Positions 9,173 through 18,324 of a stretch of 64,000 bases of DNA are shown here, piece by piece (position 1 is the stretch's first letter; each line of letters starts with the position of its first letter). The stretch spans positions 41,473 to 105,472 of the forward strand of contig NZ_JALJRK010000004.1 in assembly GCF_024519725.1 (NCBI RefSeq), read 5' to 3'. Below the pieces are notes generated by a model. It had not been told where the DNA came from and did not search any database. It was given only the letters and a program-made list of their open reading frames with translations. This DNA is from Microvirga sp. Mcv34. Its GTDB lineage: Bacteria > Pseudomonadota > Alphaproteobacteria > Rhizobiales > Beijerinckiaceae. The translations under genes were made by a program, and so were the position numbers.

Positions 9173-9736
9173 CTACCACAGTACGAAATGCGCGAGCCCC
9201 GCGCCGGGCGCGAGGATTACGAAGGCCCAGACGGAGGCCGATGCCAGGTTCGCGGCCTGGAACAGGATCTGCGGCATCAGGAAGATGCCGGCGATCAAGG
9301 CGATGACCGCGCGTATCGGACCGAAGAACCGGCCCAGGAAGACCGCCCAGGGACCGAAGCGCTGGAAGAAGGTCTCTCCGCGTTCGACCAGCTTCGGGTG
9401 GCGAGACAGCGGCCAGACGTCATAAGCGGTCGTCTTGAAGCGCTGGCCGATGGCGTAGGACAGCCAGTTGCCCAGAAAGGCGCCGCAGACGGCGCCGGAC
9501 CAAGCCAACCAGAACGGGATCTCGGCGGCGGCCAGGACGAAGCCCACCGCGACCAGGATTGTCATGGTAGGCAGCAGGAGGGAGATGAAGGCAAGGGATT
9601 CGGCGAAGGTCATGAGCCCGAGGACGAAGGGTGCATAGTTCTTATGGTTCTGCACGAATTCCAGGATGCTGCTCTTCAGAAACTCGATGTCCATGGGCGT
9701 TTGAATGTCCTGCCGTGGTTCCGCTGCCAGGGTCAA
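9173..9736 (-). CDS. DedA family membrane protein
   Basis: A protein of up to 187 residues from a TTG start with GAGGAA six bases upstream; ATG 9694 (MDIEFLKSS) is an alternative. It has the DedA/SNARE-associated pattern: FAESLAFISLLLPTMTIL, GAFLGNWLSYAIGQRF, and FFQRFGPWAVFLGRFFGPIRAVIALIAG with the conserved glycine-rich and Arg residues, and about five membrane helices. Family members are inner-membrane proteins implicated in lipid scrambling and envelope homeostasis. It is divergent from pdxY. Confidence 0.88.
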   Translation of the reverse strand: MTLAAEPRQDIQTPMDIEFLKSSILEFVQNHKNYAPFVLGLMTFAESLAFISLLLPTMTILVAVGFVLAAAEIPFWLAWSGAVCGAFLGNWLSYAIGQRFKTTAYDVWPLSRHPKLVERGETFFQRFGPWAVFLGRFFGPIRAVIALIAGIFLMPQILFQAANLASASVWAFVILAPGAGLAHFVLW

Positions 9737-9774
9737 TATGGGTTCCTCGCACGAGAACCAATGGCTTTTGTGAT

Positions 9775-9790
9775 GAATGTGATCACATTC
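9775..9790. promoter_or_regulatory. 16-bp perfect palindrome between dedA-like gene and pdxY
   Basis: GAATGTGATCACATTC is a perfect inverted repeat in the divergent intergenic region, 39 bases before the dedA-like start and 57 before pdxY. It contains TGTGA and TCACA half sites without the six-base spacer of CRP. It may be an operator for a GntR- or CRP/FNR-family regulator; which one cannot be told from sequence alone. Confidence 0.5.
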
Positions 9791-9846
9791 GGCGATTTGT
9801 GGCGAAGCCGCTCTTGCGGTAACGGGAGGGTGAAAGGGGCTGAACC

Positions 9847-10695
9847 ATGAATGTTCTCTCGATCCAATCCCATGTCGCCTACGGCCATGTGGGTAACGCC
9901 TCCGCGGTCTTCCCGATGCAGCGCCTAGGCGTCGAGGTCTGGCCCATTCATACGGTGCAGTTCTCCAACCATACCGGCTACGGTTCCTGGAAAGGCCGCG
10001 TCTTCGACGGGCCCGCCATCGAAGACCTCGTGGAAGGCATTGCGGAGCGCGGCGTGCTGGGCCGCTGCGATGGCGTTCTCTCGGGCTATATGGGCTCGGC
10101 CGATATCGGCAACGCGATCCTCTCGGCGGTGGCGCGGGTGCGCGCGCTCAATCCTGAAGCGATCTATTGCTGCGATCCCGTCATCGGCGATGTGGGCCGG
10201 GGCGTGTTCGTGCGGCCGGGCATTCCGGAATTCATGCGCGAGCAGGCCGTGCCCGCGGCCGACATCATCACGCCGAATCAGTTCGAGCTGGATTATCTGT
10301 CCGGCATCGCGACGCAGACCGTGGCCGATGTGAAACAAGCCGTCTCGACCGTGCAGGCCTTGGGTCCCAAGGTCATGCTCGTGACCTCAGTTGAAACGAA
10401 GGAGACGCCCGCCGACAGCGTTGATCTCGTGGCCGGTGAGGGAGGGCAATTCTGGCGCGTGCGCACGCCGAAGCTTTCCCTGTCGGTGAACGGGGCAGGG
10501 GATGCCATCGCGGCGCTCTTCTTCGTTCATTATGCCCGCACGCGCTCGGCTCCGACAGCCCTCGCGGCAGCCTCAGCCTCCGTCTATGGGCTTCTCAAGC
10601 GCACGGAGGAGGCGGGATCCCGCGAGATCCTGACCATCGCGGCGCAGGATGAATTCGTCTCGCCCTCGCACCGCTTCAACGTGGAAGAGATTTGA
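9847..10695 (+). CDS. pdxY: Pyridoxal kinase
   Basis: A 282-residue ribokinase-fold enzyme that phosphorylates pyridoxal to PLP in the salvage pathway. The N-terminus [34 protein letters not shown], and [11 protein letters not shown] are characteristic of PdxY. CDPVIGD and the catalytic [12 protein letters not shown] near residues 216-227 complete the active site. It stands alone, and the palindrome upstream may regulate it. Confidence 0.94.
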   Translation: MNVLSIQSHVAYGHVGNASAVFPMQRLGVEVWPIHTVQFSNHTGYGSWKGRVFDGPAIEDLVEGIAERGVLGRCDGVLSGYMGSADIGNAILSAVARVRALNPEAIYCCDPVIGDVGRGVFVRPGIPEFMREQAVPAADIITPNQFELDYLSGIATQTVADVKQAVSTVQALGPKVMLVTSVETKETPADSVDLVAGEGGQFWRVRTPKLSLSVNGAGDAIAALFFVHYARTRSAPTALAAASASVYGLLKRTEEAGSREILTIAAQDEFVSPSHRFNVEEI

Positions 10696-10832
10696 GCTCG
10701 CTGCGATCCAGACGGTTTGATTCGACACATCCGTGAGAAGCCAATAGGCCGAAGGGCGAACACGGCCCGCCTTGCGATCCTTCTTCAGGCGGTCCTAGAA
10801 TGCCGTCCTAACGTAGGGTCATGAGGAGCGGA

Positions 10833-11645
10833 ATGGATCAGGCAACCTCCCTAGCGGCGGTGGCACTCAACGATGTTGCCATCACGTTCGGGCCGAAAGT
10901 GGGTGGTTACACGGCCGTCAGCGGCATCGACCTCTCTGTGCGGCCGGGCGAGTTTGTGGCGATCGTCGGACCCACGGGCTCGGGAAAGTCCACGATCCTC
11001 AATGCGGCTGCCGGCCTGCTGAAACCTTCGGCCGGTCAGGTCAAGATCTTCGGCAATGATCTGACCAGCCTCAACCTGCGCTCCGGCTATCTCTTCCAGC
11101 AGGATGCGCTGATGCCGTGGAAGACGGCTCTCGACAACGTGGCGGTGGCGCTCGAATCGAAAGGCGTGGCACGCAGCGAAGCGTTGCAGCGTGCGAAGGA
11201 ATGGCTTGGGCGCGTTGGTCTTTCGGCGTTCGTCGACCGGTATCCGCATATGCTATCCGGCGGGCAGCGCAAGCGCGTGGCCCTGGCGCAGGTGCTGATC
11301 CGCGATCCCGAGATTCTTTTGATGGACGAGCCCTTCGGCCCGCTCGATGCGCAGACGCGGCAGATCATGGGCAACCTGCTCCTGAACCTGTGGGCGACGG
11401 ATCGCAAGGCGGTGATGTTCGTCACGCACGATCTGGAGGAGGCCATCGCCCTAGCCGATCGCGTGGTTCTGATGTCGGCGGGGCCTGCCGCAGGGATCAT
11501 CGGCGACTTCGCCGTGTCGCTGCCTCGCCCGCGCGACATCGCGGAAGTGCGCATGGAGCCGACCTTCCATCACATTCACAAGGAGATCTGGGCGAGCCTG
11601 CGCGTCGAGGTCCAGAAAGCCTACAGCCAAGGGGAGGGGGCGTGA
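10833..11645 (+). CDS. ABC transporter ATP-binding protein (nitrate/sulfonate/taurine type)
   Basis: A 270-residue ATPase with Walker A GPTGSGKST, Q-loop LFQQDALMPWKTALDNV, signature LSGGQRKR, Walker B ILLMDEPFGPLD and the H-loop VTHD. The MPWK after the Q-loop is typical of the SsuB/TauB/NrtD subgroup. ATG 10833 was chosen because AGGAG lies just ahead of it, inside the longer frame that opens at 10821. Its stop overlaps the permease start by one base, so the genes form an operon. Confidence 0.93.
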   Translation: MDQATSLAAVALNDVAITFGPKVGGYTAVSGIDLSVRPGEFVAIVGPTGSGKSTILNAAAGLLKPSAGQVKIFGNDLTSLNLRSGYLFQQDALMPWKTALDNVAVALESKGVARSEALQRAKEWLGRVGLSAFVDRYPHMLSGGQRKRVALAQVLIRDPEILLMDEPFGPLDAQTRQIMGNLLLNLWATDRKAVMFVTHDLEEAIALADRVVLMSAGPAAGIIGDFAVSLPRPRDIAEVRMEPTFHHIHKEIWASLRVEVQKAYSQGEGA

Positions 11646-12436
11646 TGCCGCGCCTGAAACTGACCGTCCTTCAGATCGGAGTGGGGCTGATCTTCCTTCT
11701 GCTGTGGCATGTGCTGACCGTCTATCCGATTTCGGGAACGCCGAAGCAGGTCCAGTTCTTCTTCTCGACGCCGCTCGATGTCCTGAAGCGGTGCTGGACA
11801 CTCTTCGCCAGCGGCGAAATCTGGGGTCATCTCTGGATTACGCTGGTCGAGACGGTCCTGGCTTTCCTGATCGGCGCAGGCGGCGGCATCATCTTCGGAT
11901 TCCTGTTCGCCCGGAAGGAGCTGCTGGCCGCGGTCTTCGATCCCTACATCAAGGCTGCGAATGCGCTGCCGCGCGTAGTGCTAGCCCCGATCTTCGCCCT
12001 GTGGTTCGGCCTCGGCATCTGGTCAAAGGTGGCGCTCGGCTTCACGCTGGTGTTCTTCATCGTGTTCTTCAACGTGTATCAAGGTGTTCGCGAAGTGTCG
12101 CCCGTCGTACTCGCCAATGCACGGATGCTCGGCATGAACGAACGTCAGTTGCTCCGGCACGTCTATTGGCCATCGGCGCTCACCTGGGTGTTCTCGTCGC
12201 TTCACACATCCGTGGGATTTGCGCTCGTCGGCGCCGTCGTCGGCGAATACCTCGGGTCGTCCGCCGGCCTCGGCTACAAGATCCACGAGGCCGAAAGCGT
12301 CTTCGACGTCACGGGCGTCTTCGCCGGCATGCTGATCCTGTCCGTCTTCGTCATACTGATCGACATGCTCGTCACGAGGATCGAGAACAGCTTCCTCGTT
12401 TGGAGGCCGCAGACATCCTTGGCCGCGCGTACATAG
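11645..12436 (+). CDS. ABC transporter permease (nitrate/sulfonate/taurine type)
   Basis: A 263-residue membrane protein with about six helices. It carries the EAA-type cytoplasmic loop ANARMLGMNERQLLRHVYWPSAL, which docks on the ATPase. Starting ATG at 11645 gives a one-base stop/start overlap with the ATPase gene. It belongs to the SsuC/TauC-like group; the ligand is set by the substrate-binding protein encoded next. Confidence 0.93.
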   Translation: MPRLKLTVLQIGVGLIFLLLWHVLTVYPISGTPKQVQFFFSTPLDVLKRCWTLFASGEIWGHLWITLVETVLAFLIGAGGGIIFGFLFARKELLAAVFDPYIKAANALPRVVLAPIFALWFGLGIWSKVALGFTLVFFIVFFNVYQGVREVSPVVLANARMLGMNERQLLRHVYWPSALTWVFSSLHTSVGFALVGAVVGEYLGSSAGLGYKIHEAESVFDVTGVFAGMLILSVFVILIDMLVTRIENSFLVWRPQTSLAART

Positions 12437-12472
12437 AGATCGACAAAACCCATCAAAGCAGGGAGAAACGCC

Positions 12473-13495
12473 ATGGAACGCCGTACATTCTTGAAGACCG
12501 CCGGAGCCTTGGGACTCTCGGCGGCTCTGGGTCCTAAGGCATTTGCCCAAGGTGCGCCGGAAAAAGCGAAGGTAACGCTCGGCGTCGGCGGCAAGCCGCT
12601 GCTCTATTACCTGCCGCTCACCATCGCCGAACGCAAAGGCTTCTTCAAGGAGCAGGGCCTCGACGTCGAGATCAACGATTTCGGTGGTGGCGCGAAATCC
12701 CTGCAGGCCCTCATCGGCGGGTCCGTCGATGTGGTGACCGGAGCCTATGAGCACACGATCAGGATGCAGGCCAAGGGCCAGGACGTGGTCGCCGTCACGG
12801 AGCTCGGCCGCTTCCCGGCCATCGTCATCGCCGTCAAGAAGGACAAGGCCGGTCAGGTCAAGTCGGCTGCCGACTTCAAGGGTCTCAAGATCGGCGTGAC
12901 CGCACCCGGCTCCTCGACGGCTCTCACGGCGCAATACGCCATGGTGAAGGCGGGCCTGAAGCCGTCCGACGCAGCCATCATCGGCGTCGGTTCTGGCGCC
13001 AGTGGCGTGGCGGCCATGAAGAAGGGCGAGATCGACGTGATCTCGCATCTCGACCCGGTCATCGCCAAGCTCGAGGCCGACGGGGATATCCAGATCCTCA
13101 TCGATACCCGGACCGAGGCGGGCACCCGTGAACTCTTCGGCGGCTCTAATCCGGCAGCGACGCTCTACACGAAGAAGGATTTCATCGAGACGAATCCCCA
13201 GACCGTGCAGCGTCTCGTGAATGCTTTTGTGAAGACATTGAAGTGGCTTCAGACCGCAAAGCCCGAGGACATCGCCGCCACGGTTCCGGAGGAGTATTAC
13301 CTGGGCGACAAGCCGCTTTACCTCAAGGCCGTGCAGAACTCGCTGGAGAGCTACTCCCGCGACGGCATCATCCAGATGACCGGCATGCAGAGCGTGCTCG
13401 ACATGCTGCGCCAGCTCGATCCGGAGTTGAAGGACGCCAAGGTGGACCTCGCCGCGACCTTCAACGACCGTTTCGTGCGGCAGGCGGCGCTCTGA
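12473..13495 (+). CDS. ABC transporter substrate-binding protein (NMT1/SsuA-like)
   Basis: A 340-residue periplasmic protein. The N-terminus MERRTFLKTAGALGLSAALG has a twin-arginine (Tat-like) signal ending near AFA. The mature part has the LYYLPLTIAERKGFFKEQGLDVEI opening typical of NMT1/THI5-type binding proteins, and GSVDVVTGAYEH. Candidate ligands are sulfonates, nitrate or aromatic carboxylates; none is certain. A good AGGGAGA site precedes the ATG. It is the third gene of the importer operon. Confidence 0.9.
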   Translation: MERRTFLKTAGALGLSAALGPKAFAQGAPEKAKVTLGVGGKPLLYYLPLTIAERKGFFKEQGLDVEINDFGGGAKSLQALIGGSVDVVTGAYEHTIRMQAKGQDVVAVTELGRFPAIVIAVKKDKAGQVKSAADFKGLKIGVTAPGSSTALTAQYAMVKAGLKPSDAAIIGVGSGASGVAAMKKGEIDVISHLDPVIAKLEADGDIQILIDTRTEAGTRELFGGSNPAATLYTKKDFIETNPQTVQRLVNAFVKTLKWLQTAKPEDIAATVPEEYYLGDKPLYLKAVQNSLESYSRDGIIQMTGMQSVLDMLRQLDPELKDAKVDLAATFNDRFVRQAAL

Positions 13496-13856
13496 TCGGG
13501 CATCCGGGCAGATATCGTCAAAGCCCGGCTTGAACTCACCTTCTTCGTCATCACCGGCACGAGGTCGGTGATGACGACTGCCGAAAGAACGCGTCGTTTC
13601 CTGCAATCGGGATTGCCGGAATAAGGCCGGTCATGACGAGGGAGGGGCCGTGGTGCCGATGGCTGTTCACGATAGGTGAGTGAATTCTTTTTCCTGTTCC
13701 GGGCTAGCCACTCGGTTTCAAGGCGTCGCGGAACAGGGCCTGTCCGAAGGCCGGTGTGCGGGTTTAGTTGACAGGAGGGGCTCCGACGATACCTCATCCG
13801 ATGCTGAAGAATCGGCGTTCCCGTTTCCCGATGGCTCCCGAACAGGTTTGACCCGC
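13496..13856. other. Intergenic region with repeat-like hairpins
   Basis: About 360 bases without a convincing gene. CGTCATCACCG (13546-13556) and CGGTGATGACG (13566-13576) form a perfect 11-bp stem with a nine-base loop and no T run. This resembles the extragenic palindromes common in alphaproteobacterial genomes and may act as a weak terminator for the importer operon. A frame open into PhzF from 13680 shows no family similarity. Confidence 0.5.
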
Positions 13857-14762
13857 ATGTCCCGTCGCTTTGTCACCCTCGACGTCTTCACGTCCCAGCG
13901 CTTCGCCGGGAATCCCCTCGCGGTCGTTCTGGAAGCCGAAGGGTTGGATACGGCGGGCATGCAGCAGATCGCGAAGGAGTTCAATCTCTCCGAGACGGTC
14001 TTCGTACTCCCCCCGTCCGAACCCCGCCAGCGCGCCGATATCCGCATCTTCACCCCGGCCCGCGAGCTTCCCTTCGCCGGGCATCCGACGGTGGGAACGG
14101 CCGTGCTGCTGGCGCTCCTCGACCAGAACGGGCAGGCGGGGGCCGCAGCCTTCGGCCTGAAGGAGCAGGTCGGCATCGTTCCCTGCGCGGTCGAGGTGGA
14201 GAATGCCGCAGGCGGCACGGCGCGGTTTCGACTGCCGCGCCTGCCTTTCGTCTGGGGGGAGGGCAAGGAGAGCGCCGATTGCGCCTGGGCGCTCGGCCTT
14301 GACCCCAAGGAGATCGGCTTCGACCAGCATGTTCCCAGCCGCCATTCTGCCGGCGTGGCGTACGATCTGGTTCCCGTCTCGTCCCTTGACGCCTTGGCGC
14401 GCTCGAAGCCCCATGGTGAGGCCTTCGACAAGGCCTTCGGCGACAGCGATCATCCCTCCGCCTACGTTTATGCCCGCGTGCCCGGCGCGCAGGGTCTGAG
14501 GTTCCGCGCCCGCATGTACGGGCCAGGCATGGGCATCGCGGAGGATCCGGCGACCGGTTCCGCTGCGGCAGCCTTCGCCGGCGCGCTCATGCGATGCGAG
14601 CCCTTGGGCGACGGCGAGCATGACATCGTTATCGAGCAAGGCGTCGAAATGGGACGCCCGAGCGAGATCATGCTCCAGATGGTGATCAAGAGCGGAGCTC
14701 TCGTGTCGGCGGAGATCGGTGGACAGGCCGTGATGGTGAGCCGCGGCGAGATCCTGTCGTGA
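13857..14762 (+). CDS. PhzF family isomerase/epimerase
   Basis: A 301-residue protein with the PhzF hallmarks. The N-terminal RFVTLDVFTSQRFAGNPLAVVLEA is followed by KEFNLSETVFVLPP with the catalytic Glu, IRIFTPARELPFAGHPTVGTAVLL, and the C-terminal-half mirror AEDPATGSAAAAFAGAL. Family members catalyse isomerisation or epimerisation reactions; the substrate here is unknown. The start at 13857 coincides with the family N-terminus. It overlaps the NUDIX gene by four bases. Confidence 0.92.
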   Translation: MSRRFVTLDVFTSQRFAGNPLAVVLEAEGLDTAGMQQIAKEFNLSETVFVLPPSEPRQRADIRIFTPARELPFAGHPTVGTAVLLALLDQNGQAGAAAFGLKEQVGIVPCAVEVENAAGGTARFRLPRLPFVWGEGKESADCAWALGLDPKEIGFDQHVPSRHSAGVAYDLVPVSSLDALARSKPHGEAFDKAFGDSDHPSAYVYARVPGAQGLRFRARMYGPGMGIAEDPATGSAAAAFAGALMRCEPLGDGEHDIVIEQGVEMGRPSEIMLQMVIKSGALVSAEIGGQAVMVSRGEILS

Positions 14763-15472
14763 ACCGGGAGCCCACGATCCGGCGCGTCACTCGCGTCGAG
14801 GCGTTCTGCCGTCCGCTCGACTGGGCTTGGCCTAGGCAGAACCGGGATTTCATCGCCGAGAACTGGAAGCGGCGCACAGCGGGCAAGCCGCAGATGTTCA
14901 ACGGGCGCGTTCTATTGCTCCAGGATGTGGAGTTCGAGCGGGATCTGTGCCGCAACATCTATTTCGAGGTCGACTACGCCGATTTTCTCGGTTGGATCGA
15001 CAAGGACTATCCTGATCCCGCTATCGCCAACGGCTTCGCCATGGGGGCGCTGCGCGGCTCCGACGGGGCCTTCATCTGCGGGGTCATGGGGAACGGTACG
15101 ACCAATGCGGGCCGGGTCTATTTCGCCGCCGGCACGCCGGATCCATCGGACCTGAGGCCCGACGGCACGGTTGATCTCGCCACCAGCCTGACCCGAGAGC
15201 TGGCCGAGGAAACGGGCCTTGCGGAAGGTGACTACCACGTGGACGACGAGTGGATCATCGTCCAGCGATGGCCGACCATCGCGCTCCTGCGGATGGTGAC
15301 GCTTCCAGTGACAGCCGACGAGGGCGCTGCAAGGATTCGCGCCAACATCGCCGCCCAGGTCGAGCCGGAATTGCAGGATGTGCGGGTTGTCCGAGGCAAG
15401 GATGATGTCGACCCGGAACAGATGCCGCTCTTCCTGCAATCCTTCTTCGGCTGGATATTCGATCAGCGATAG
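14759..15472 (+). CDS. NUDIX hydrolase
   Basis: A 237-residue protein beginning at GTG 14759, overlapping the PhzF stop (GTGA). The core RELAEETGL (near residues 146-154) is the second half of the NUDIX box. The first half is present as GTVDLATSL, but the usual early Glu is absent, so the motif is slightly degenerate. It probably hydrolyses a nucleoside-diphosphate-linked compound. Translational coupling to PhzF suggests a joint role. Confidence 0.82.
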   Translation: MNREPTIRRVTRVEAFCRPLDWAWPRQNRDFIAENWKRRTAGKPQMFNGRVLLLQDVEFERDLCRNIYFEVDYADFLGWIDKDYPDPAIANGFAMGALRGSDGAFICGVMGNGTTNAGRVYFAAGTPDPSDLRPDGTVDLATSLTRELAEETGLAEGDYHVDDEWIIVQRWPTIALLRMVTLPVTADEGAARIRANIAAQVEPELQDVRVVRGKDDVDPEQMPLFLQSFFGWIFDQR

Positions 15473-15786
15473 CCGTGTCGGGTCTTGGTCGCATGGACGA
15501 TGCGGACCGCTTCCGCATCGCGCCCGCCGGCGCAGGCGGCGTCCGCCGGGCCGAGCTCCCGCTCGACCTGGTTGTAGACGGACTGGTTCACGTGCCCCAT
15601 GGCAAGATCATTGCTCATCACGGCGCGATACCGGTCGATCTCGCCCTTGCAGCCTGTCCCTTCCGGCATGCGGAACCCTGCCGGGGCGACGCCGGTATTG
15701 GCAGGGGCCGAGGCGGTCTGATTGCAGGCGGCGAGGGGCAGCGCCAGCAGCCCGGTCAGGCACAGGAAACGGAACGCGGTTTTCAT
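15463..15786 (-). CDS. Small lipoprotein of unknown function
   Basis: A 107-residue protein starting at ATG 15786, with AGGAG about eight bases upstream. The signal peptide MKTAFRFLCLTGLLALPLAAC ends in a lipobox (PLAAC), so a lipid anchor at Cys21 is likely. The mature part has the conserved-looking CKGEIDRYRAVMSNDLAMGHVNQSVYNQV and two further cysteines. It overlaps the converging NUDIX gene by ten bases. I do not recognise a named function. Confidence 0.82.
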   Translation of the reverse strand: MKTAFRFLCLTGLLALPLAACNQTASAPANTGVAPAGFRMPEGTGCKGEIDRYRAVMSNDLAMGHVNQSVYNQVERELGPADAACAGGRDAEAVRIVHATKTRHGYR

Positions 15787-16012
15787 GAAGACACTCCTGG
15801 ATCGGTCAAAGCGAGGGCCAAAGGCCAAGCTTCTTCCGATCTAGAGCAATTTCCGCAGAGACCAGCCCTTTCTCGCCTCATGTCATAAGCCATACGTTAG
15901 TCGAGCCTTGTCTTTTCATTTGTTTCAAACGCTTGCCATCGTGGCGAAGCCCCGTTACAAACGGGCCGTTGTTCGCGGCTTCATGCCCGCGGCTGAGGAG
16001 GATTGGGCAGCG

Positions 16013-16108
16013 ATGATCATCGGCTCCCACAGCGCATCGACGAACGGACCCGCTCCTGCGGCCGATCGCGCGCGTCTTCTTGGCCTCCTTCTCCTTAGCT
16101 GCCCCTGA
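16013..16108 (+). CDS. leuA leader peptide (leucine-rich)
   Basis: A 31-codon ORF ends in RLLGLLLLSCP. Six leucine codons (CTT or CTC) fall within seven codons at 16076-16096. GAGGAGG (15995-16001) lies 11 bases before the ATG. The position, 100 bases upstream of leuA, and the leucine cluster mark it as an attenuation leader peptide for leucine. The exact start is less certain than the Leu-rich end. Confidence 0.8.
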   Translation: MIIGSHSASTNGPAPAADRARLLGLLLLSCP

Positions 16109-16144
16109 GGGTCGGCTGGGCGTCGTCGCCTGGGCTCTCAGGGG
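16102..16144 (+). promoter_or_regulatory. leuA attenuator hairpin
   Basis: CCCCTGAG (16102-16109) pairs with CTCAGGGG (16137-16144), with an inner GGCG/CGCC stem (16119-16122 with 16127-16130). The left arm overlaps the leader peptide's stop codon, so ribosome position would decide whether it forms. Only TT follows, so there is no classical U tract. Control may act through another fold or through access to the leuA ribosome site. Confidence 0.6.
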
Positions 16145-16207
16145 TTCTGAAACAGCAGGAACAACCTTGAGCGCAAAAGGCCGCTCCCTCCGAGAAGGAC
16201 TAAAATC

Positions 16208-17770
16208 ATGACTGCTTCCGTATCCGGCTCCTCCAAGGACCGCGTTCTGATCTTCGACACGACCCTGCGCGACGGCGAGCAATGCCCCGGCGCCACCATG
16301 ACCTTGGAGGAGAAGCTCGAGGTTGCGGAGCTGCTCGACACCATGGGCGTCGACATCATCGAAGCAGGCTTCCCTATCGCGTCCAACGGCGACTTCGAGG
16401 CCGTCTCCCTCATTGCCAAGCAGGTCAAGCGGGCCACCGTGGCCGGCCTCGCCCGCGCCATCTCTGCCGACATCGCCCGTGCCGGCGAAGCCGTACGCCA
16501 CGCAGCCAAGCCCCGCATCCACACCTTCGTGTCCACCTCGCCGATTCACCTGGCGCACCAAATGCGCAAGTCGGAAGAGGAGGTTCTGGAGATCATTGTC
16601 CAGACGGTGACCCAGGCACGCAACCTGATCGAGGACATCGAGTGGTCCGCCATGGACGCCACCCGTACGCCCATCGACTACCTGTGCCGTTGCGTGGAGG
16701 CGGCCATTAAGGCCGGAGCCACCACCATCAACCTGCCCGATACGGTGGGCTATGCTACGCCGGACGAGTACCGTGACATGTTCCGTGCCGTTCGAGAGCG
16801 CGTGCCGAATGCCGACAAGGCCGTCTTCTCGGCCCATTGCCACAACGATCTGGGCCTCGCGGTCGCCAATTCGCTGGCGGCGCTGGAGGGGGGCGCCCGG
16901 CAGATCGAGTGCACTCTCAACGGCATTGGTGAGCGCGCGGGCAACGCGGCCCTGGAAGAGATCGTCATGGCGATCAAGACCCGCGGCGACGTGCTGCCTT
17001 ATGAGACCGGGATCGAGGCCACCATGCTGACCCGCGCCTCGAAGCTCGCCTCTGCGGCCACGTCCTTCCCGGTCCAGTACAATAAGGCCATCGTGGGCCG
17101 AAACGCTTTCGCCCATGAGAGCGGTATTCACCAGGACGGCATGCTGAAGAACGCCCAGACTTATGAAATCATGACCCCCGAGAGCGTCGGCGTCAGCAAG
17201 ACCTCCCTGGTCATGGGCAAGCATTCCGGCCGCGCGGCCTTCCGCAACAAGCTGGAGGAGCTGGGCTACAGCCTTTCCGACAACCAGTTCCAGGATGCTT
17301 TCGAGCGTTTCAAGGAACTCGCCGATCGGAAGAAGCACGTCTACGACGAGGACATCGAGGCCCTGGTCGACCAGAACATCGCTACAGCCCATGACCGCAT
17401 CAAGCTGGTTTCGCTCCATATCGTCGCCGGAACCCGCGGGCCTCAGCGCGCCACCATGCGGCTCCAGGTCGATGACAAGATCGTCATCGAGGAGCAGGAG
17501 GGGAACGGCCCGGTCGATGCCACCTTCAACGCCATCAAGGCGCTCGTGCCCCACGAGGCGGTGTTGGAGCTCTACCAGGTCCACGCGGTGACTGAGGGTA
17601 CGGACGCCCAGGCCGAGGTTTCTGTGCGCCTCTCCGCCGACAACCGCAGCGTCACTTCTCGGGCGGCGGATCCTGATACCCTGGTCGCTTCGGCCCAGGC
17701 ATATCTGGGTGCTCTCAACAAGCTCATGAGCCGTGGCGCGCGCCTGCACGCCCAGCACGCGGCGGAGTAA
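16208..17770 (+). CDS. leuA: 2-Isopropylmalate synthase
   Basis: A 520-residue enzyme that condenses 2-ketoisovalerate with acetyl-CoA, committing carbon to leucine. The motifs [16 protein letters not shown] (metal site), [19 protein letters not shown] with the metal histidines, and [15 protein letters not shown] are all present. [19 protein letters not shown] is the linker motif, and the C-terminal allosteric domain for leucine feedback completes the usual length. GAGAAGGA precedes the ATG. Regulation is probably by the leader peptide upstream. Confidence 0.96.
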   Translation: MTASVSGSSKDRVLIFDTTLRDGEQCPGATMTLEEKLEVAELLDTMGVDIIEAGFPIASNGDFEAVSLIAKQVKRATVAGLARAISADIARAGEAVRHAAKPRIHTFVSTSPIHLAHQMRKSEEEVLEIIVQTVTQARNLIEDIEWSAMDATRTPIDYLCRCVEAAIKAGATTINLPDTVGYATPDEYRDMFRAVRERVPNADKAVFSAHCHNDLGLAVANSLAALEGGARQIECTLNGIGERAGNAALEEIVMAIKTRGDVLPYETGIEATMLTRASKLASAATSFPVQYNKAIVGRNAFAHESGIHQDGMLKNAQTYEIMTPESVGVSKTSLVMGKHSGRAAFRNKLEELGYSLSDNQFQDAFERFKELADRKKHVYDEDIEALVDQNIATAHDRIKLVSLHIVAGTRGPQRATMRLQVDDKIVIEEQEGNGPVDATFNAIKALVPHEAVLELYQVHAVTEGTDAQAEVSVRLSADNRSVTSRAADPDTLVASAQAYLGALNKLMSRGARLHAQHAAE

Positions 17771-17786
17771 CATTCCTTCATCCTGA

Positions 17787-17812
17787 AGCATCCCCGGTTT
17801 GGGCCGGGGGTG
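17787..17812. repeat. Extragenic palindrome downstream of leuA
   Basis: GCATCCCCGG (17787-17796) and CCGGGGGTGC (17803-17812) form a stem with one mismatch and a short loop, about 17 bases after the leuA stop. It has no T run. It is likely an extragenic palindrome that may still help terminate or stabilise the leuA transcript. The rest of 17813-17990 shows nothing recognisable. Confidence 0.5.
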
Positions 17813-17990
17813 CATGGCCGCGCCAATCTTTGAGGACGAGCAGGGGCGCCGACAATGAGGTTGGGATCAAAGACTATCTCAGGATAGCAGAGCTGTTTGC
17901 CGCTGAGGGTTCGAACCTGTCGAAGGCGGCTCAGCTATGGCGCGGGCGGATTGCCCTGCGCCCTTCGAACTTGAATTGTCTTGAAGAGAT

Positions 17991-18066
<76 letters not shown>

Positions 18067-18324
18067 GTCGCCGAAGCGCTCTTTCGCGGCGCGATGTCCG
18101 CTGAAGAGGCCGTGCGTGTAACAAACCGGTTGGCCCCTGTCTAGCCTGTTCGACAAGGTTTTTTGCATCCCGTCGCAGTTTTTGGTGGGGCGCGGTCGCT
18201 GTCGCCCCGCCTGTGACTTTTCGTGCCATTCTCCGCTCCCGAGGAACGGTCAGGCTTTCCGATCATTGACATAGGTCGTGTCGAAAGCCGCGCGTGAACC
18301 GCGGCAAGAGGGAGGCTGGCCCCT

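Noticed and set aside
13546..13576. Hairpin after the importer operon as a true terminator
   Set aside because: An 11-base stem without T residues; kept only as an extragenic palindrome.
15878..17815. 645-codon minus-strand frame opposite leuA
   Set aside because: Antisense to leuA and to its leader; no motifs.
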